Assembly (NCBI RefSeq): GCF_020667845.1
Contig: NZ_JAFMPQ010000007.1
Coordinates: 62,001 to 126,000, forward strand
From: Cognatishimia sp. F0-27
Lineage (GTDB): Bacteria > Pseudomonadota > Alphaproteobacteria > Rhodobacterales > Rhodobacteraceae
Direction of reading: 5' to 3'
Length of the DNA stretch: 64,000 nucleotides
Positions 36,932-45,081 of this stretch are shown here, one piece after another. A program made the translations under genes and the position numbers. Under the pieces are notes generated by a model. The model ran no database searches. It worked only from the letters and a program-made list of their open reading frames with translations, and had not been told where the DNA came from. Each line of letters opens with the position of its first letter. Within the stretch, counting starts at the first letter, position 1.

Positions 36932-36962
36932 GTAAGATTTTAGAAAAGTTCAGGTAAAAGTT
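36932..36962. promoter_or_regulatory. Direct repeats, candidate OmpR-type regulator site
   Basis: AAAAGTT at 36944-36950 and 36956-36962 is repeated with 12-bp period, and a weaker GTAAGAT at 36932 is in phase. TTAC-N5-GTAA at 36923-36935 overlaps the first unit. OmpR-type regulators bind direct repeats spaced 10-12 bp. The site lies between the divergent kinase and CoA ligase genes. Confidence 0.55.
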
Positions 36963-37088
36963 GACCTCGAGGATCAGGACTGGCCAACATGACGCCAAGA
37001 ATCGCGAAAAGCGGTCATGGTCAGGGGCCGGTCCTTGGACCGGAGATCAGGGTCGGCTTTGATGGCGGGCTCAGGGGAGGAAAATTTG

Positions 37089-39059
37089 GTGCACATGTCT
37101 GATGGCGCAGAAGGTCTGCGCTCCGTTCCCGCATTGCTTGAGCGCAACGCGCGACAGTTCGGCGACAGCCCGGCCTATCGCGAAAAGGAGTTCGGGATCT
37201 GGCAAAGCTGGACCTGGGCCGAGACCGCTGAAGAGATCGAGGCTCTGGCGCTTGGGCTTATCAACCTCGGCGTGAACGAGGGCGATTACATCGCCGTGAT
37301 CGGTCGCAATCGTCCGTCGCTCTATTGGTCCATGGTCGCCGCGCAGATGGTCGGCGCGATCCCCGTGCCGCTCTACCAGGACGCGGTTGCAGAGGAGATG
37401 CGCTACGTGCTGGGTCATTGCGGCGCGCGCTTCGTGATTGCCGCGGATCAGGAGCAGGTCGACAAGGTCATCGAGATCCAGGAGGATCTGCACCAGTTCG
37501 AACACATGATCTATGTCGATCCGCGCGGCCTGCGGAAATATGACCACACGCAGCTGCACCAGTATTCCCATATTCAGGCGCAGGGGCGCGCGGCGCATGA
37601 CGAGCTGATCGGTGAGCTTGGCCGCCGCCGGGCGAACCCGAGCTACGACGACACCTGCGTGATGCTTTACACCTCCGGGACAACGGGCAAGCCCAAAGGG
37701 GTGGTGCTGTCGAACCGCAACATCATCGAGAGCGCGAAATCAGCGTCGGAATTCGACAATTTGCGCCGCGACGACGAGGTTCTGGCTTATTTGCCGATGG
37801 CGTGGGTCGGCGATTTCATCTTTTCCATCGGGCAGGCGTACTGGACCGGGTTCTGCGTCAATTGTCCCGAAAGCGCCGACACGCTGATGACCGATTTGCG
37901 CGAGATTGCGCCAACCTATTACTTTGCGCCGCCGCGTGTGTTCGAGACGCAGCTGACGCAGATCATGATCCGGATGGAGGACGCCTCGCCCACCAAGCAA
38001 AAGCTGTTCCACCATTTTATGGAACATGCGCGCCGGGTCGGTCCGAAGATCCTCGATGGCGAAGCGGTCAGCTTTGGGGACCGGATGAAATACCGGCTGG
38101 GCGAGTTCTTGGTCTACGGACCGTTGAAGAACGCGATGGGCTTTTCCAAGGTGCGCGTCGGCTACACGGCCGGTGAAGCGATTGGCCCGGAAATCTTTGA
38201 TTTCTATCGCTCTTTGGGGATCAACCTGAAGCAGCTCTACGGGCAGACGGAAGCGTCGGTCTTCATCACCGTGCAGCCCGATGGCGAAGTGCGCTCGGAT
38301 ACGGTCGGCGTGCCCGCGCCGGGTGTCGAGTTGAAGATCGCGGAGAATGGCGAGGTGTTCTATCGCTCTCCGGGGGTGTTCGTCGAGTATTACAAGAATG
38401 CCGAAAGCACGGCCGACACCAAGGACGCCGAAGGCTGGGTCGCCACGGGGGATGCGGGCTTCATCGAGGAAGGCTCCGGGCATCTACGGATCATCGACCG
38501 CGCCAAGGATGTCGGGAAGATGGCGACCGGCGCGATGTTTGCGCCCAAATACGTGGAGAACAAGCTCAAGTTCTATCCCAACATCCTTGAGGCCGTTGTC
38601 TTTGGTGCGGGGCGGGATCGGTGCACCGCGTTTATCAATATCGACCTGACGGCGGTCGGCAACTGGGCGGAGCGCAACAACATCGCCTATGCCTCCTACC
38701 AGGAGCTGGCCGGTCACCCGCGGGTGCTGGAAACGATCCAGAGCCATATCGAGGAGGTCAATGTGAGCGTTGCGGAGGACCCGATGCTGTCCGGATGCCA
38801 GGTGCACAGGTTCTTGATATTGCACAAGGAATTGGATGCGGATGATGGCGAGATGACCCGGACGCGCAAGGTGCGCCGCAAGGTAATCGGCGAGAAGTTC
38901 GAGGATCTTGTGAACGCGCTCTATGACGGGTCCGACAGCGTCTATACGGAGACCGAGGTCACGTATGAAGACGGGCGCAAAGGCAAGATTTCCGCGACGC
39001 TGCAGATCCGTGACGCGAAAGTTGTGCCGGTCAACGCCAAGCCGATGGCCGCGGAATGA
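37089..39059 (+). CDS. AMP-binding acyl-CoA synthetase
   Basis: A 656-residue ANL-superfamily ligase that makes an acyl-adenylate and then a CoA thioester. The P-loop MLYTSGTTGKPKG, the LYGQTEAS motif and TGDAGFIEEGSGHLRIIDRAKD are visible. It is nearest to the long-chain and phenylpropanoid-type synthetases found with branched-chain-type transporters. Start: GGAGG is 8 bases before the GTG at 37089, so I prefer that; an ATG two codons later is possible. It heads the ABC operon, suggesting activation of the imported acid. Confidence 0.88.
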   Translation: MHMSDGAEGLRSVPALLERNARQFGDSPAYREKEFGIWQSWTWAETAEEIEALALGLINLGVNEGDYIAVIGRNRPSLYWSMVAAQMVGAIPVPLYQDAVAEEMRYVLGHCGARFVIAADQEQVDKVIEIQEDLHQFEHMIYVDPRGLRKYDHTQLHQYSHIQAQGRAAHDELIGELGRRRANPSYDDTCVMLYTSGTTGKPKGVVLSNRNIIESAKSASEFDNLRRDDEVLAYLPMAWVGDFIFSIGQAYWTGFCVNCPESADTLMTDLREIAPTYYFAPPRVFETQLTQIMIRMEDASPTKQKLFHHFMEHARRVGPKILDGEAVSFGDRMKYRLGEFLVYGPLKNAMGFSKVRVGYTAGEAIGPEIFDFYRSLGINLKQLYGQTEASVFITVQPDGEVRSDTVGVPAPGVELKIAENGEVFYRSPGVFVEYYKNAESTADTKDAEGWVATGDAGFIEEGSGHLRIIDRAKDVGKMATGAMFAPKYVENKLKFYPNILEAVVFGAGRDRCTAFINIDLTAVGNWAERNNIAYASYQELAGHPRVLETIQSHIEEVNVSVAEDPMLSGCQVHRFLILHKELDADDGEMTRTRKVRRKVIGEKFEDLVNALYDGSDSVYTETEVTYEDGRKGKISATLQIRDAKVVPVNAKPMAAE

Positions 39060-39199
39060 CACAAATGACCCGCGATGACCTTGGTTGGAAGCGCGCGGCG
39101 CGCCATGCGCCGTTTCAGGGCAACGGCCTCAGCGACCGTCAGGCCCATGGCCACAGCAAACGTCAAAGCCCCGGACAAGCGGCCGCGCAACGTCAGGGA

Positions 39200-39364
39200 T
39201 CAGAACGCATAGACGCTCCGGATGGCGGATTTGACGCGCTCATGATCCGCCTGCATGGCCGGGTCGTGGAGCATGGCGCGCGCGGTTTCGAACACGGTTC
39301 GACCACGCAGGCGGTGCTTGCGGGCGATGGCAACGAGGAAATCGAACGGTGTTGGCTCTGGCAT
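39200..39364 (-). CDS. Small hypothetical protein, 54 aa
   Basis: An ATG at 39364 opens a 54-codon frame ending at 39200, starting MPEPTPFDFLVAIARKHRLR and ending in RSVYAF. Codon use and the amphipathic helix pattern look like a real protein, unlike the overlapping + strand frames. The ribosome site (AGGTG) is weak. It sits in the 478-base gap between the CoA ligase and the first ABC ATPase on the opposite strand. I do not recognise its family. Confidence 0.6.
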   Translation of the reverse strand: MPEPTPFDFLVAIARKHRLRGRTVFETARAMLHDPAMQADHERVKSAIRSVYAF

Positions 39365-39537
39365 GGAATCGCACCTGTTTCGAAGGGTGAGACCCAGCCT
39401 GCCATCAAAAGGTTAAGGCCGTGCAAACGCGGGGCAAATACTCACTTGGCCGGGCGCCCGGTTGCAACCGCGCGGCACGGTGGTCGCCCGGTCCTCCGGG
39501 AGGCGTTTTCAGGCACGATGACTCGAGGACGGAGCGC

Positions 39538-40353
39538 ATGAAGGACACCGCTGGATACGTGACCGCGGACGGGCGCCAGATTGGCGGCACGCTCATGGAG
39601 ATGCGTAACATTACCCTTAAATTCGGGGGGGTTACGGCGATCTCGGATATCTCCTTTGATATCCACGAAGGCGAGATTCGGGCTATCATCGGTCCGAACG
39701 GGGCCGGCAAATCCTCGATGCTCAACATCATCTCGGGATTCTATACACCGACCATCGGCGAGGTCTGGTACAAGGGCGAAAAGCGCCCGCCGATGAAGCC
39801 GTTCGAGGTGGCGCGGATGGGCGTGGCGCGGACCTTCCAGAACATCGCGCTGTTCGAGGGGATGACGGTGCTCGACAACGTCATGACCGGGCGCCTGACA
39901 CATATGAAGTCGTCGATCCTGAGCCAGGCGCTCTGGTATGGGAAGGCCCAGCAGGAAGAAATGGAAAACCGTGAAATCGTCGAGAAAGTCATTGATTTTC
40001 TTGAGATTCAACGCATCCGCAAGACGCCCGTGGGGCGTTTGCCATACGGGTTGAAGAAGCGGGTGGAGCTGGCGCGGGCGCTGGCGGCAGAGCCGTCGAT
40101 CCTTCTGCTGGACGAGCCGATGGCGGGCATGAATGTGGAGGAAAAAGAGGACATGAGCCGCTTTATCCTTGATGTGAATGACGAATTCGGCACGACGATC
40201 TGTTTGATCGAGCACGATATGGGCGTGGTCATGGACCTTTCGGACCGGGTTGTCGTGATGGATTACGGCAAGAAGATCGGCGACGGCACGCCGCAGGAGG
40301 TGCGCGCCGATCAGGCTGTGATCGACGCCTATCTCGGGGTGCCGCATGAGTGA
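39538..40353 (+). CDS. ABC transporter ATP-binding protein, LivG-type
   Basis: A 271-residue ATPase of the branched-chain amino acid (HAAT) class. Walker A IGPNGAGKSS, signature-like PYGLKKRVELARAL (a variant of LSGGQ), Walker B ILLLDEPMAG and switch His in LIEHDMGVVMD. The ATG at 39538 has GAGGACGGAG upstream. It belongs to a full transporter with permeases at 40480 and 42021, binding protein at 43210 and second ATPase at 45082. Confidence 0.92.
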   Translation: MKDTAGYVTADGRQIGGTLMEMRNITLKFGGVTAISDISFDIHEGEIRAIIGPNGAGKSSMLNIISGFYTPTIGEVWYKGEKRPPMKPFEVARMGVARTFQNIALFEGMTVLDNVMTGRLTHMKSSILSQALWYGKAQQEEMENREIVEKVIDFLEIQRIRKTPVGRLPYGLKKRVELARALAAEPSILLLDEPMAGMNVEEKEDMSRFILDVNDEFGTTICLIEHDMGVVMDLSDRVVVMDYGKKIGDGTPQEVRADQAVIDAYLGVPHE

Positions 40354-40372
40354 TTTCGGGCTCAAATCGGGG

Positions 40373-40415
40373 ATGCACAACCCATGCACATTCCATGCAC
40401 AACCCATGCGCATGA
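40373..40415 (+). repeat. Phased 11-bp ATGCACA repeat, locus 2
   Basis: Three 11-bp units at 40373, 40384 and 40395 (ATGCACAACCC, ATGCACATTCC, ATGCACAACCC) followed by ATGCGCATGA at 40406. Same order and same orientation as at 7337-7379. It is within the ABC operon, between the stop of the first ATPase and the first permease, 65 bases before the permease start. Confidence 0.85.
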
Positions 40416-40479
40416 TCTGTGTCCCCCTGTTGGATCCGCGCGGGGCCTTGAGAGCGCGCAGACATATTGAGGGAGCGAC

Positions 40480-41433
40480 ATGTTAGCCGATATCTTCATC
40501 AATCCGTGGATCGACATGGTCGAGGCACCGGATTTCCTGTTGCAGGTGCTCTGGGAGGGGCTGGTTTCGGGCATTCTCTATGCGCTGATTGCGCTGGGGT
40601 TTGTCCTGATCTTCCGGTCGAGCCGGATCTTCAACTTCGCGCAGGGCATCATGGTGGTGTTTGCCGCCCTCACGCTTGTGGGGTTGCATGCTTACGGGGT
40701 GCCGGCGTGGATCGCGGTGGCGCTGACGCTGGGGGTGATGTTCATCCTTGCGGTCACGATCGAGCGGGTGGTTCTGCGCCCGCTGGTGGGGCAGCCCGAC
40801 ATCATCCTGTTCATGGCAACCATCGGGATCACGCTGTTCCTCATCGGCTTCGGGGAGATCATCTTCGGCGGCGAGAACAAGCAGATGATTTCGGCCGAGC
40901 TTGGCATCCCGACGGGTGACACGGTGCTGGAGCCTTGGGGCGGTCTGTTGATCCTGCAGCATCTCGACATCACGGTGGTGATTGTCGCGACGCTTCTGGT
41001 CGCCGCACTGCTGGCGTTCCTCAACTTCACGCAGATGGGCCGGGCGATCCGGGCGCTGGGGGATGACCATCAGGCGGCGTTGTCGGTGGGGATCTCGCTT
41101 CAGACGATCTGGGTGCTCGTGTGGTTCATCGCGGGGATCATCGCGCTGGTCACGGGCATTGCCTGGGGCGCGCGGGCCGGGGTCTCCTTCGCTTTGGAAG
41201 TGATCGCCTACAAGGCGCTGCCGGTGCTCATGCTGGGCGGGCTTGAGAGCATCACCGGCGCGATTGTCGGCGGATTGATGATCGGGATCCTCGAAAAGCT
41301 GTTCGAGATCTATTGGGGTCAGCCGCTTCTTGGCGGGAACACGGAGACATGGTTTGCCTTTGTGCTGGCGTTGATCGTGCTGTTGTTCCGCCCGCAAGGT
41401 CTCTTCGGGGAACGGATCATCGAAAGAGTTTAG
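40480..41433 (+). CDS. Branched-chain-type ABC transporter permease, LivH-like
   Basis: A 317-residue inner-membrane permease with about eight membrane helices and the LivH family segments GLVSGILYALIALGFVLIFR and GLESITGAIVGGLMIGILE. GAGGGAG lies upstream of the ATG. It pairs with the LivM-like permease at 42021. A perfect 9-bp hairpin follows its stop codon. Confidence 0.92.
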   Translation: MLADIFINPWIDMVEAPDFLLQVLWEGLVSGILYALIALGFVLIFRSSRIFNFAQGIMVVFAALTLVGLHAYGVPAWIAVALTLGVMFILAVTIERVVLRPLVGQPDIILFMATIGITLFLIGFGEIIFGGENKQMISAELGIPTGDTVLEPWGGLLILQHLDITVVIVATLLVAALLAFLNFTQMGRAIRALGDDHQAALSVGISLQTIWVLVWFIAGIIALVTGIAWGARAGVSFALEVIAYKALPVLMLGGLESITGAIVGGLMIGILEKLFEIYWGQPLLGGNTETWFAFVLALIVLLFRPQGLFGERIIERV

Positions 41434-41437
41434 GACA

Positions 41438-41460
41438 GCCCCCCGCGTCAGGCGGGGGGC
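41438..41460 (+). other. Intra-operon hairpin
   Basis: Perfect stem GCCCCCCGC/GCGGGGGGC with loop GTCAG directly after the LivH-like stop codon. There is no T-run, so it is more likely a transcript-processing or stability element than a terminator. Confidence 0.7.
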
Positions 41461-41588
41461 GCCACGGGCCCGACAGGGCAGACGCACACAAGGGTGGCGC
41501 GCGGTCATGGCGCGCGACACTTAAGACCGGAGAGACCGCGTGCCGGGGTCGGGGCAGAAACCCGCCCCACGCGGCAAGGAGAGAGCCG

Positions 41589-41852
41589 ATGGCGAAACTG
41601 ATGGCAATCCTCAACGTGGTGGCGTGGTCGGGCTTCTGGGCCTTTGGCTATCTGGCGGTCACGGCGGATCCCGGGGCGGTTGGCAGCATGGTGACGGCGG
41701 TGATCCTCGCGGCGGTTGGAGCAGCGCTCGGCCTGTGGGCGTGGTTGTGGATCGTGCGCCATGCCGAGGAGACGGGCTATGCACCGGCGGTGCGCCGCGC
41801 GCGGATTGATGAAGACGCGGACCAGGAGCCGTGGCGCGGCACGACCGGTTGA
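41589..41852 (+). CDS. Small membrane protein between the two permeases, unknown function
   Basis: An 87-residue protein with two predicted membrane helices (about residues 6-26 and 34-56) and a charged cytoplasmic tail (RARIDEDADQEPWR). The ATG at 41589 has GGAGAGAG upstream. It is in line with the transporter genes and separated from them by 155 and 168 bases. Small accessory subunits are not known for this transporter class, so its role is open. Confidence 0.75.
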   Translation: MAKLMAILNVVAWSGFWAFGYLAVTADPGAVGSMVTAVILAAVGAALGLWAWLWIVRHAEETGYAPAVRRARIDEDADQEPWRGTTG

Positions 41853-42020
41853 GAAACGGGCCGCGGGCCGGGACGGTTGCGGACCAGACGCCCCCGGCCG
41901 GGGGCGGAGAGTGGATGACGGGAGACGGGACCGCGCCAGGCGGGCCCGCCCCGAGGACAGGGCGGTCGCCGGGTCGGGATGCAATCCGGCCGGTGCGGGT
42001 GTGAGAGGGAAAGAAACCAG

Positions 42021-43097
42021 ATGCTTTACAGAACAGCCGGACAGTTCAAGACGTCCTATCAGGCGGACCAGGCCCTTTTCCCGGTCAAGCAGGATGCGTT
42101 CCTGCTTGGGGTCATCCTGCTTCTTGCCTGGGTGATCCTGCCCATGGTGGCCTCGGAGTTCGTCTTTCAGGCGCTGCTGATCCCGGTGCTGATCTTTTCG
42201 CTGGCGGCGCTGGGTCTGAACATCCTGACCGGTTTTGCCGGGCAGCTGTCGCTCGGCACCGGCGCTTTCATGGGGGTCGGGGCCTATGCGTGCTACAAGA
42301 TGGTATCGATCTTTCCGGAGATGAACCTGATCGTTGCGATCCTTCTGTCGGGCTTCTTCAGCGCCGCGATCGGCGTGGCCTTCGGCATTCCGAGCTTGCG
42401 GATCAAGGGCTTCTACCTCGCGATTGCCACGCTGGCGGCGCAGTTCTTCCTTGTCTGGCTCTTCGAGAAATGGGCCTGGCTCTACAACTACAACGCGTCC
42501 GGCGCGATCCAGGTGCCGAACCTCGACATCTTCGGCATCTTCGTGAGCGGACCGCAGGCGGCCTCCATCACCGAATACTACGTGGTGCTCTTTGTGGTGA
42601 GCCTGCTGACGATGGTCTGCATCAATCTCACGCGCGGCACCCTCGGGCGGACATGGAAGGCGACGCGCGACATGGACATCGCGGCGGAGCTGATCGGGAT
42701 CAACCTGATGAAATCCAAGCTCACCGCCTTCGCGATCTCCTCTTACATCGTGGGTGTAGCCGGGGCGCTTTACGTTTTCCTGTGGAAGGGTGCGGCGGAG
42801 CCGAATGCCTTTGACATCCCGCTGTCCTTCCAGGTGCTGTTTATCGCGATCATCGGCGGACTCGGGTCGGTGCTGGGCAATTACCTCGGGGCGATCCTGA
42901 TCGTCGGATTGCCGGTGGTGCTCAACCTCGTGCCGAACGCGCTGGGGATTTCGATCAACTCGGCCATGGTGGAACATCTCAACGTGATGATCGTCGGTGG
43001 CTTGATCGTGTTCTTTCTGATCGTGGAGCCGCACGGGCTCAACCAGCTCTGGCGACTGATCCGCGAGAAACTCATCATCTGGCCTTTCCCCCACTAG
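42021..43097 (+). CDS. Branched-chain-type ABC transporter permease, LivM-like
   Basis: A 358-residue permease with about nine membrane helices. The LivM signature LNILTGFAGQLSLGTGAFMGVGAY and the later GGLGSVLGNYLGAI are present. The ATG at 42021 gives a short polar N terminus as in relatives; a GAGAGGGAAAG precedes it. Partner of the permease at 40480. Confidence 0.92.
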   Translation: MLYRTAGQFKTSYQADQALFPVKQDAFLLGVILLLAWVILPMVASEFVFQALLIPVLIFSLAALGLNILTGFAGQLSLGTGAFMGVGAYACYKMVSIFPEMNLIVAILLSGFFSAAIGVAFGIPSLRIKGFYLAIATLAAQFFLVWLFEKWAWLYNYNASGAIQVPNLDIFGIFVSGPQAASITEYYVVLFVVSLLTMVCINLTRGTLGRTWKATRDMDIAAELIGINLMKSKLTAFAISSYIVGVAGALYVFLWKGAAEPNAFDIPLSFQVLFIAIIGGLGSVLGNYLGAILIVGLPVVLNLVPNALGISINSAMVEHLNVMIVGGLIVFFLIVEPHGLNQLWRLIREKLIIWPFPH

Positions 43098-43209
43098 GGG
43101 ATGGCGGAACAGGTCCGGAACCGGGCCAACCGGTCCGGCGCGCGCCACTGGACGCGCGCGGGACCCAAGGGCAAGAATAAGCGACACAGATTTCCAAGGG
43201 AGGAAACCA

Positions 43210-44508
43210 ATGAACCACTTCACCAAACTGGCCGCAGCCACGCTGCTTGCGGGCGTCACCGCGGGAGCGGCCATGGCGCAGGAGCTTTATGCGCCGAACC
43301 TCAGCTACCGCACGGGGCCGTTTGCGGCGACGGGCATTCCGCTGATGAACGGTCAGGCGGACTATCTCGCGATGCTCAACGCACGCGACGGCGGCATCGG
43401 CGGCGTGCCGATCAACGCCGAAGAGTGTGAAACCGGCTATTCCACCGAGAAGGGCGTGGAATGCTACGAAAAGACCAAGGGCGCGGCGATCGTGACCCAG
43501 CCGTGGTCCACGGGCATCACGCTTCAGGTGCTGCCGAAGACAAATGTCGACAATATTCCGATCCTGGCGCCGGGCTACGGCTTCTCGCCGATGGCGGATG
43601 GCACCGTGTTCCAGTGGGCGTTCAACATGCCGGCGGGCTACTGGGACGCGGCGGACATGATCGTGCAATACATGGAGAGCGAAGGGTCGCTTGACGGCAA
43701 GAAGGTGGCCTTCCTGCATCTCGACCACCCGTTCGGCAAGGAGCCGCTCCCGGTTCTTGAAATGCATGCCGAGTCCAAGGGTTTCGAGCTGGTGCCGATC
43801 CCGGTTGGTCTTAAGGAAATGCAGAACCAGTCCGCGCAGTGGTTGCAGATCCGCCGCGAGCGTCCCGACTACGTCGTGATGTGGGGCTGGGGTGCGATGA
43901 ACGCCGGTGCAATCACCGAAGCGGTCAAGACCAAGTTCCCGATGGACAAGTTCATCGGTGTCTGGTGGTCCGGCCATGACGCCGACCTCAAGATCGTCGG
44001 TGAGGACGGCGCTGGCTACAAGTCGATCAGCTGGTCCTTCCCGAACATGGACGCGCCGGTGATGGCGGCCATCAAGGAGCACGTGATCGACGCGGGCAAC
44101 ACCATGTCCAACGAAGAAGAGATGCAGGGCGTGTTCTACAGCCGTGGCGTCGTGATCTCCGCGATCCTCGCGGAAGGCATTGCCACCGCGCAGGCGGAAT
44201 ATGGCACCGCCGAGATCAATGCCGAGCAGCTTCGTTGGGGTCTTGAGAACATCAACATGACCGAGGAGCGCATTTCCGAGCTGGGTCTTGATGGCATGGT
44301 GCCGCCGTTCTCCACGTCCTGTGCCAACCACACCGGGCATTCCGGTGGCTGGATGCTGGAATGGGATGGCGAGAAATTCGTCAAGGCGTCGGACCTGCTG
44401 CAGGCCGATGTGGCGGGCTACCAGGCGCTGCTGGCCGAGAAGGCGGCGGAATACGCGGAAAGCAACGCACCGTGGCCGACAAATGAGAGCTGCAGCGCGA
44501 TGAACTGA
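43210..44508 (+). CDS. ABC transporter substrate-binding protein (Peripla_BP_6 type)
   Basis: A 432-residue periplasmic binding protein with a signal peptide (MNHFTKLAAATLLAGVTAGA, cut after AMA). The fold is that of LivJ-like receptors, but with a long N-terminal insertion carrying ECETGYSTEKGVECYEKTKG and further Cys near the C terminus (TSCANHTGHS, ESCSAMN), probably disulfides. Relatives of this type often bind aromatic or fatty acids rather than amino acids. GGGAGG lies before the ATG. A strong hairpin follows, as often seen behind abundantly expressed binding proteins. Confidence 0.9.
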   Translation: MNHFTKLAAATLLAGVTAGAAMAQELYAPNLSYRTGPFAATGIPLMNGQADYLAMLNARDGGIGGVPINAEECETGYSTEKGVECYEKTKGAAIVTQPWSTGITLQVLPKTNVDNIPILAPGYGFSPMADGTVFQWAFNMPAGYWDAADMIVQYMESEGSLDGKKVAFLHLDHPFGKEPLPVLEMHAESKGFELVPIPVGLKEMQNQSAQWLQIRRERPDYVVMWGWGAMNAGAITEAVKTKFPMDKFIGVWWSGHDADLKIVGEDGAGYKSISWSFPNMDAPVMAAIKEHVIDAGNTMSNEEEMQGVFYSRGVVISAILAEGIATAQAEYGTAEINAEQLRWGLENINMTEERISELGLDGMVPPFSTSCANHTGHSGGWMLEWDGEKFVKASDLLQADVAGYQALLAEKAAEYAESNAPWPTNESCSAMN

Positions 44509-44519
44509 TCGCGCCACAT

Positions 44520-44548
44520 CCTCCGGCGGCGCGGGCCGTCGCCGGAGG
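44520..44548 (+). other. Hairpin after binding-protein gene
   Basis: Perfect 9-bp stem CCTCCGGCG/CGCCGGAGG with 11-base loop, 12 bases after the stop codon, without T-run. It could protect the upstream mRNA and attenuate reading into the distal ATPase gene. Confidence 0.7.
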
Positions 44549-45081
44549 ACTTCGCCCTTGGGTCGGCGCGGGCAGTTCGGGCGCGCCCGGAGCGACACCC
44601 GGATCGACGGGGCGGGAAGAAACCAGGGTGGGTGTTTTTTGGAAAGCCGCGGTGGGTTGCGGCGGTTTTTCAAAAAACCGATCCGAAGCGGGGCGGGACC
44701 AAGACCGGTTCGGGCTCTCTGCGGCAGCGCCGCCGGCATGGCGCAGGGGGCGAAGCGGCTGGACGATCCGGGGGGTCGTCTGGCGCTACGGGAGGGCAGG
44801 ATTTTTGCGGTGGCTTGGCACACCGGCTGTGGCCGGCGGCGGACCACCGGCGCGGCGTCCGGGCGCCAGTGCGAGGGCCAAGTGGGGCCAATGTGGCGCG
44901 GCGGGCGGCACAGGCCCGCCGGGCGTGGCGATGGTCCACCGGATCGGGCCGGCCGCGCGGGAGCGGAGTGACATCGGCGGGACCGACACGGGATCGGGAC
45001 CGCAGGCGACGGGACAAGGATTGAGGATGGCACGCGGATGGGAAGCCGGCGCGGGTCTCTGACAGAAAGGACGGAAAAGCC
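44549..45081. other. Long intra-operon gap without recognisable gene
   Basis: These 533 bases lie inside the transporter operon. All three + frames stay open over long parts, but the translations are Gly/Arg-rich and look like GC-bias frames. A perfect AT-rich palindrome CGGTTTTT-CA-AAAAACCG is at 44663-44680. The ribosome site of the next gene (AGAAAGGACGG) is at its end. Confidence 0.6.

Noticed and set aside
38942-39190. 82-codon hydrophobic minus-strand frame at the 3' end of the acyl-CoA synthetase
   Set aside because: Half of it is antisense to the conserved end of the synthetase, and no ribosome site precedes it; only the outer part is hydrophobic.
39056-39541. 161-codon + strand frame overlapping the 54-aa minus-strand gene
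   Set aside because: No ribosome site or motif; it runs across the start region of the ABC ATPase and its translation looks random.
44558-45062. Overlapping + strand open frames in the gap before the LivF-type ATPase
   Set aside because: Several frames are open at once, with Gly/Arg-rich translations and no consistent ribosome site, which points to base composition and not to a gene.
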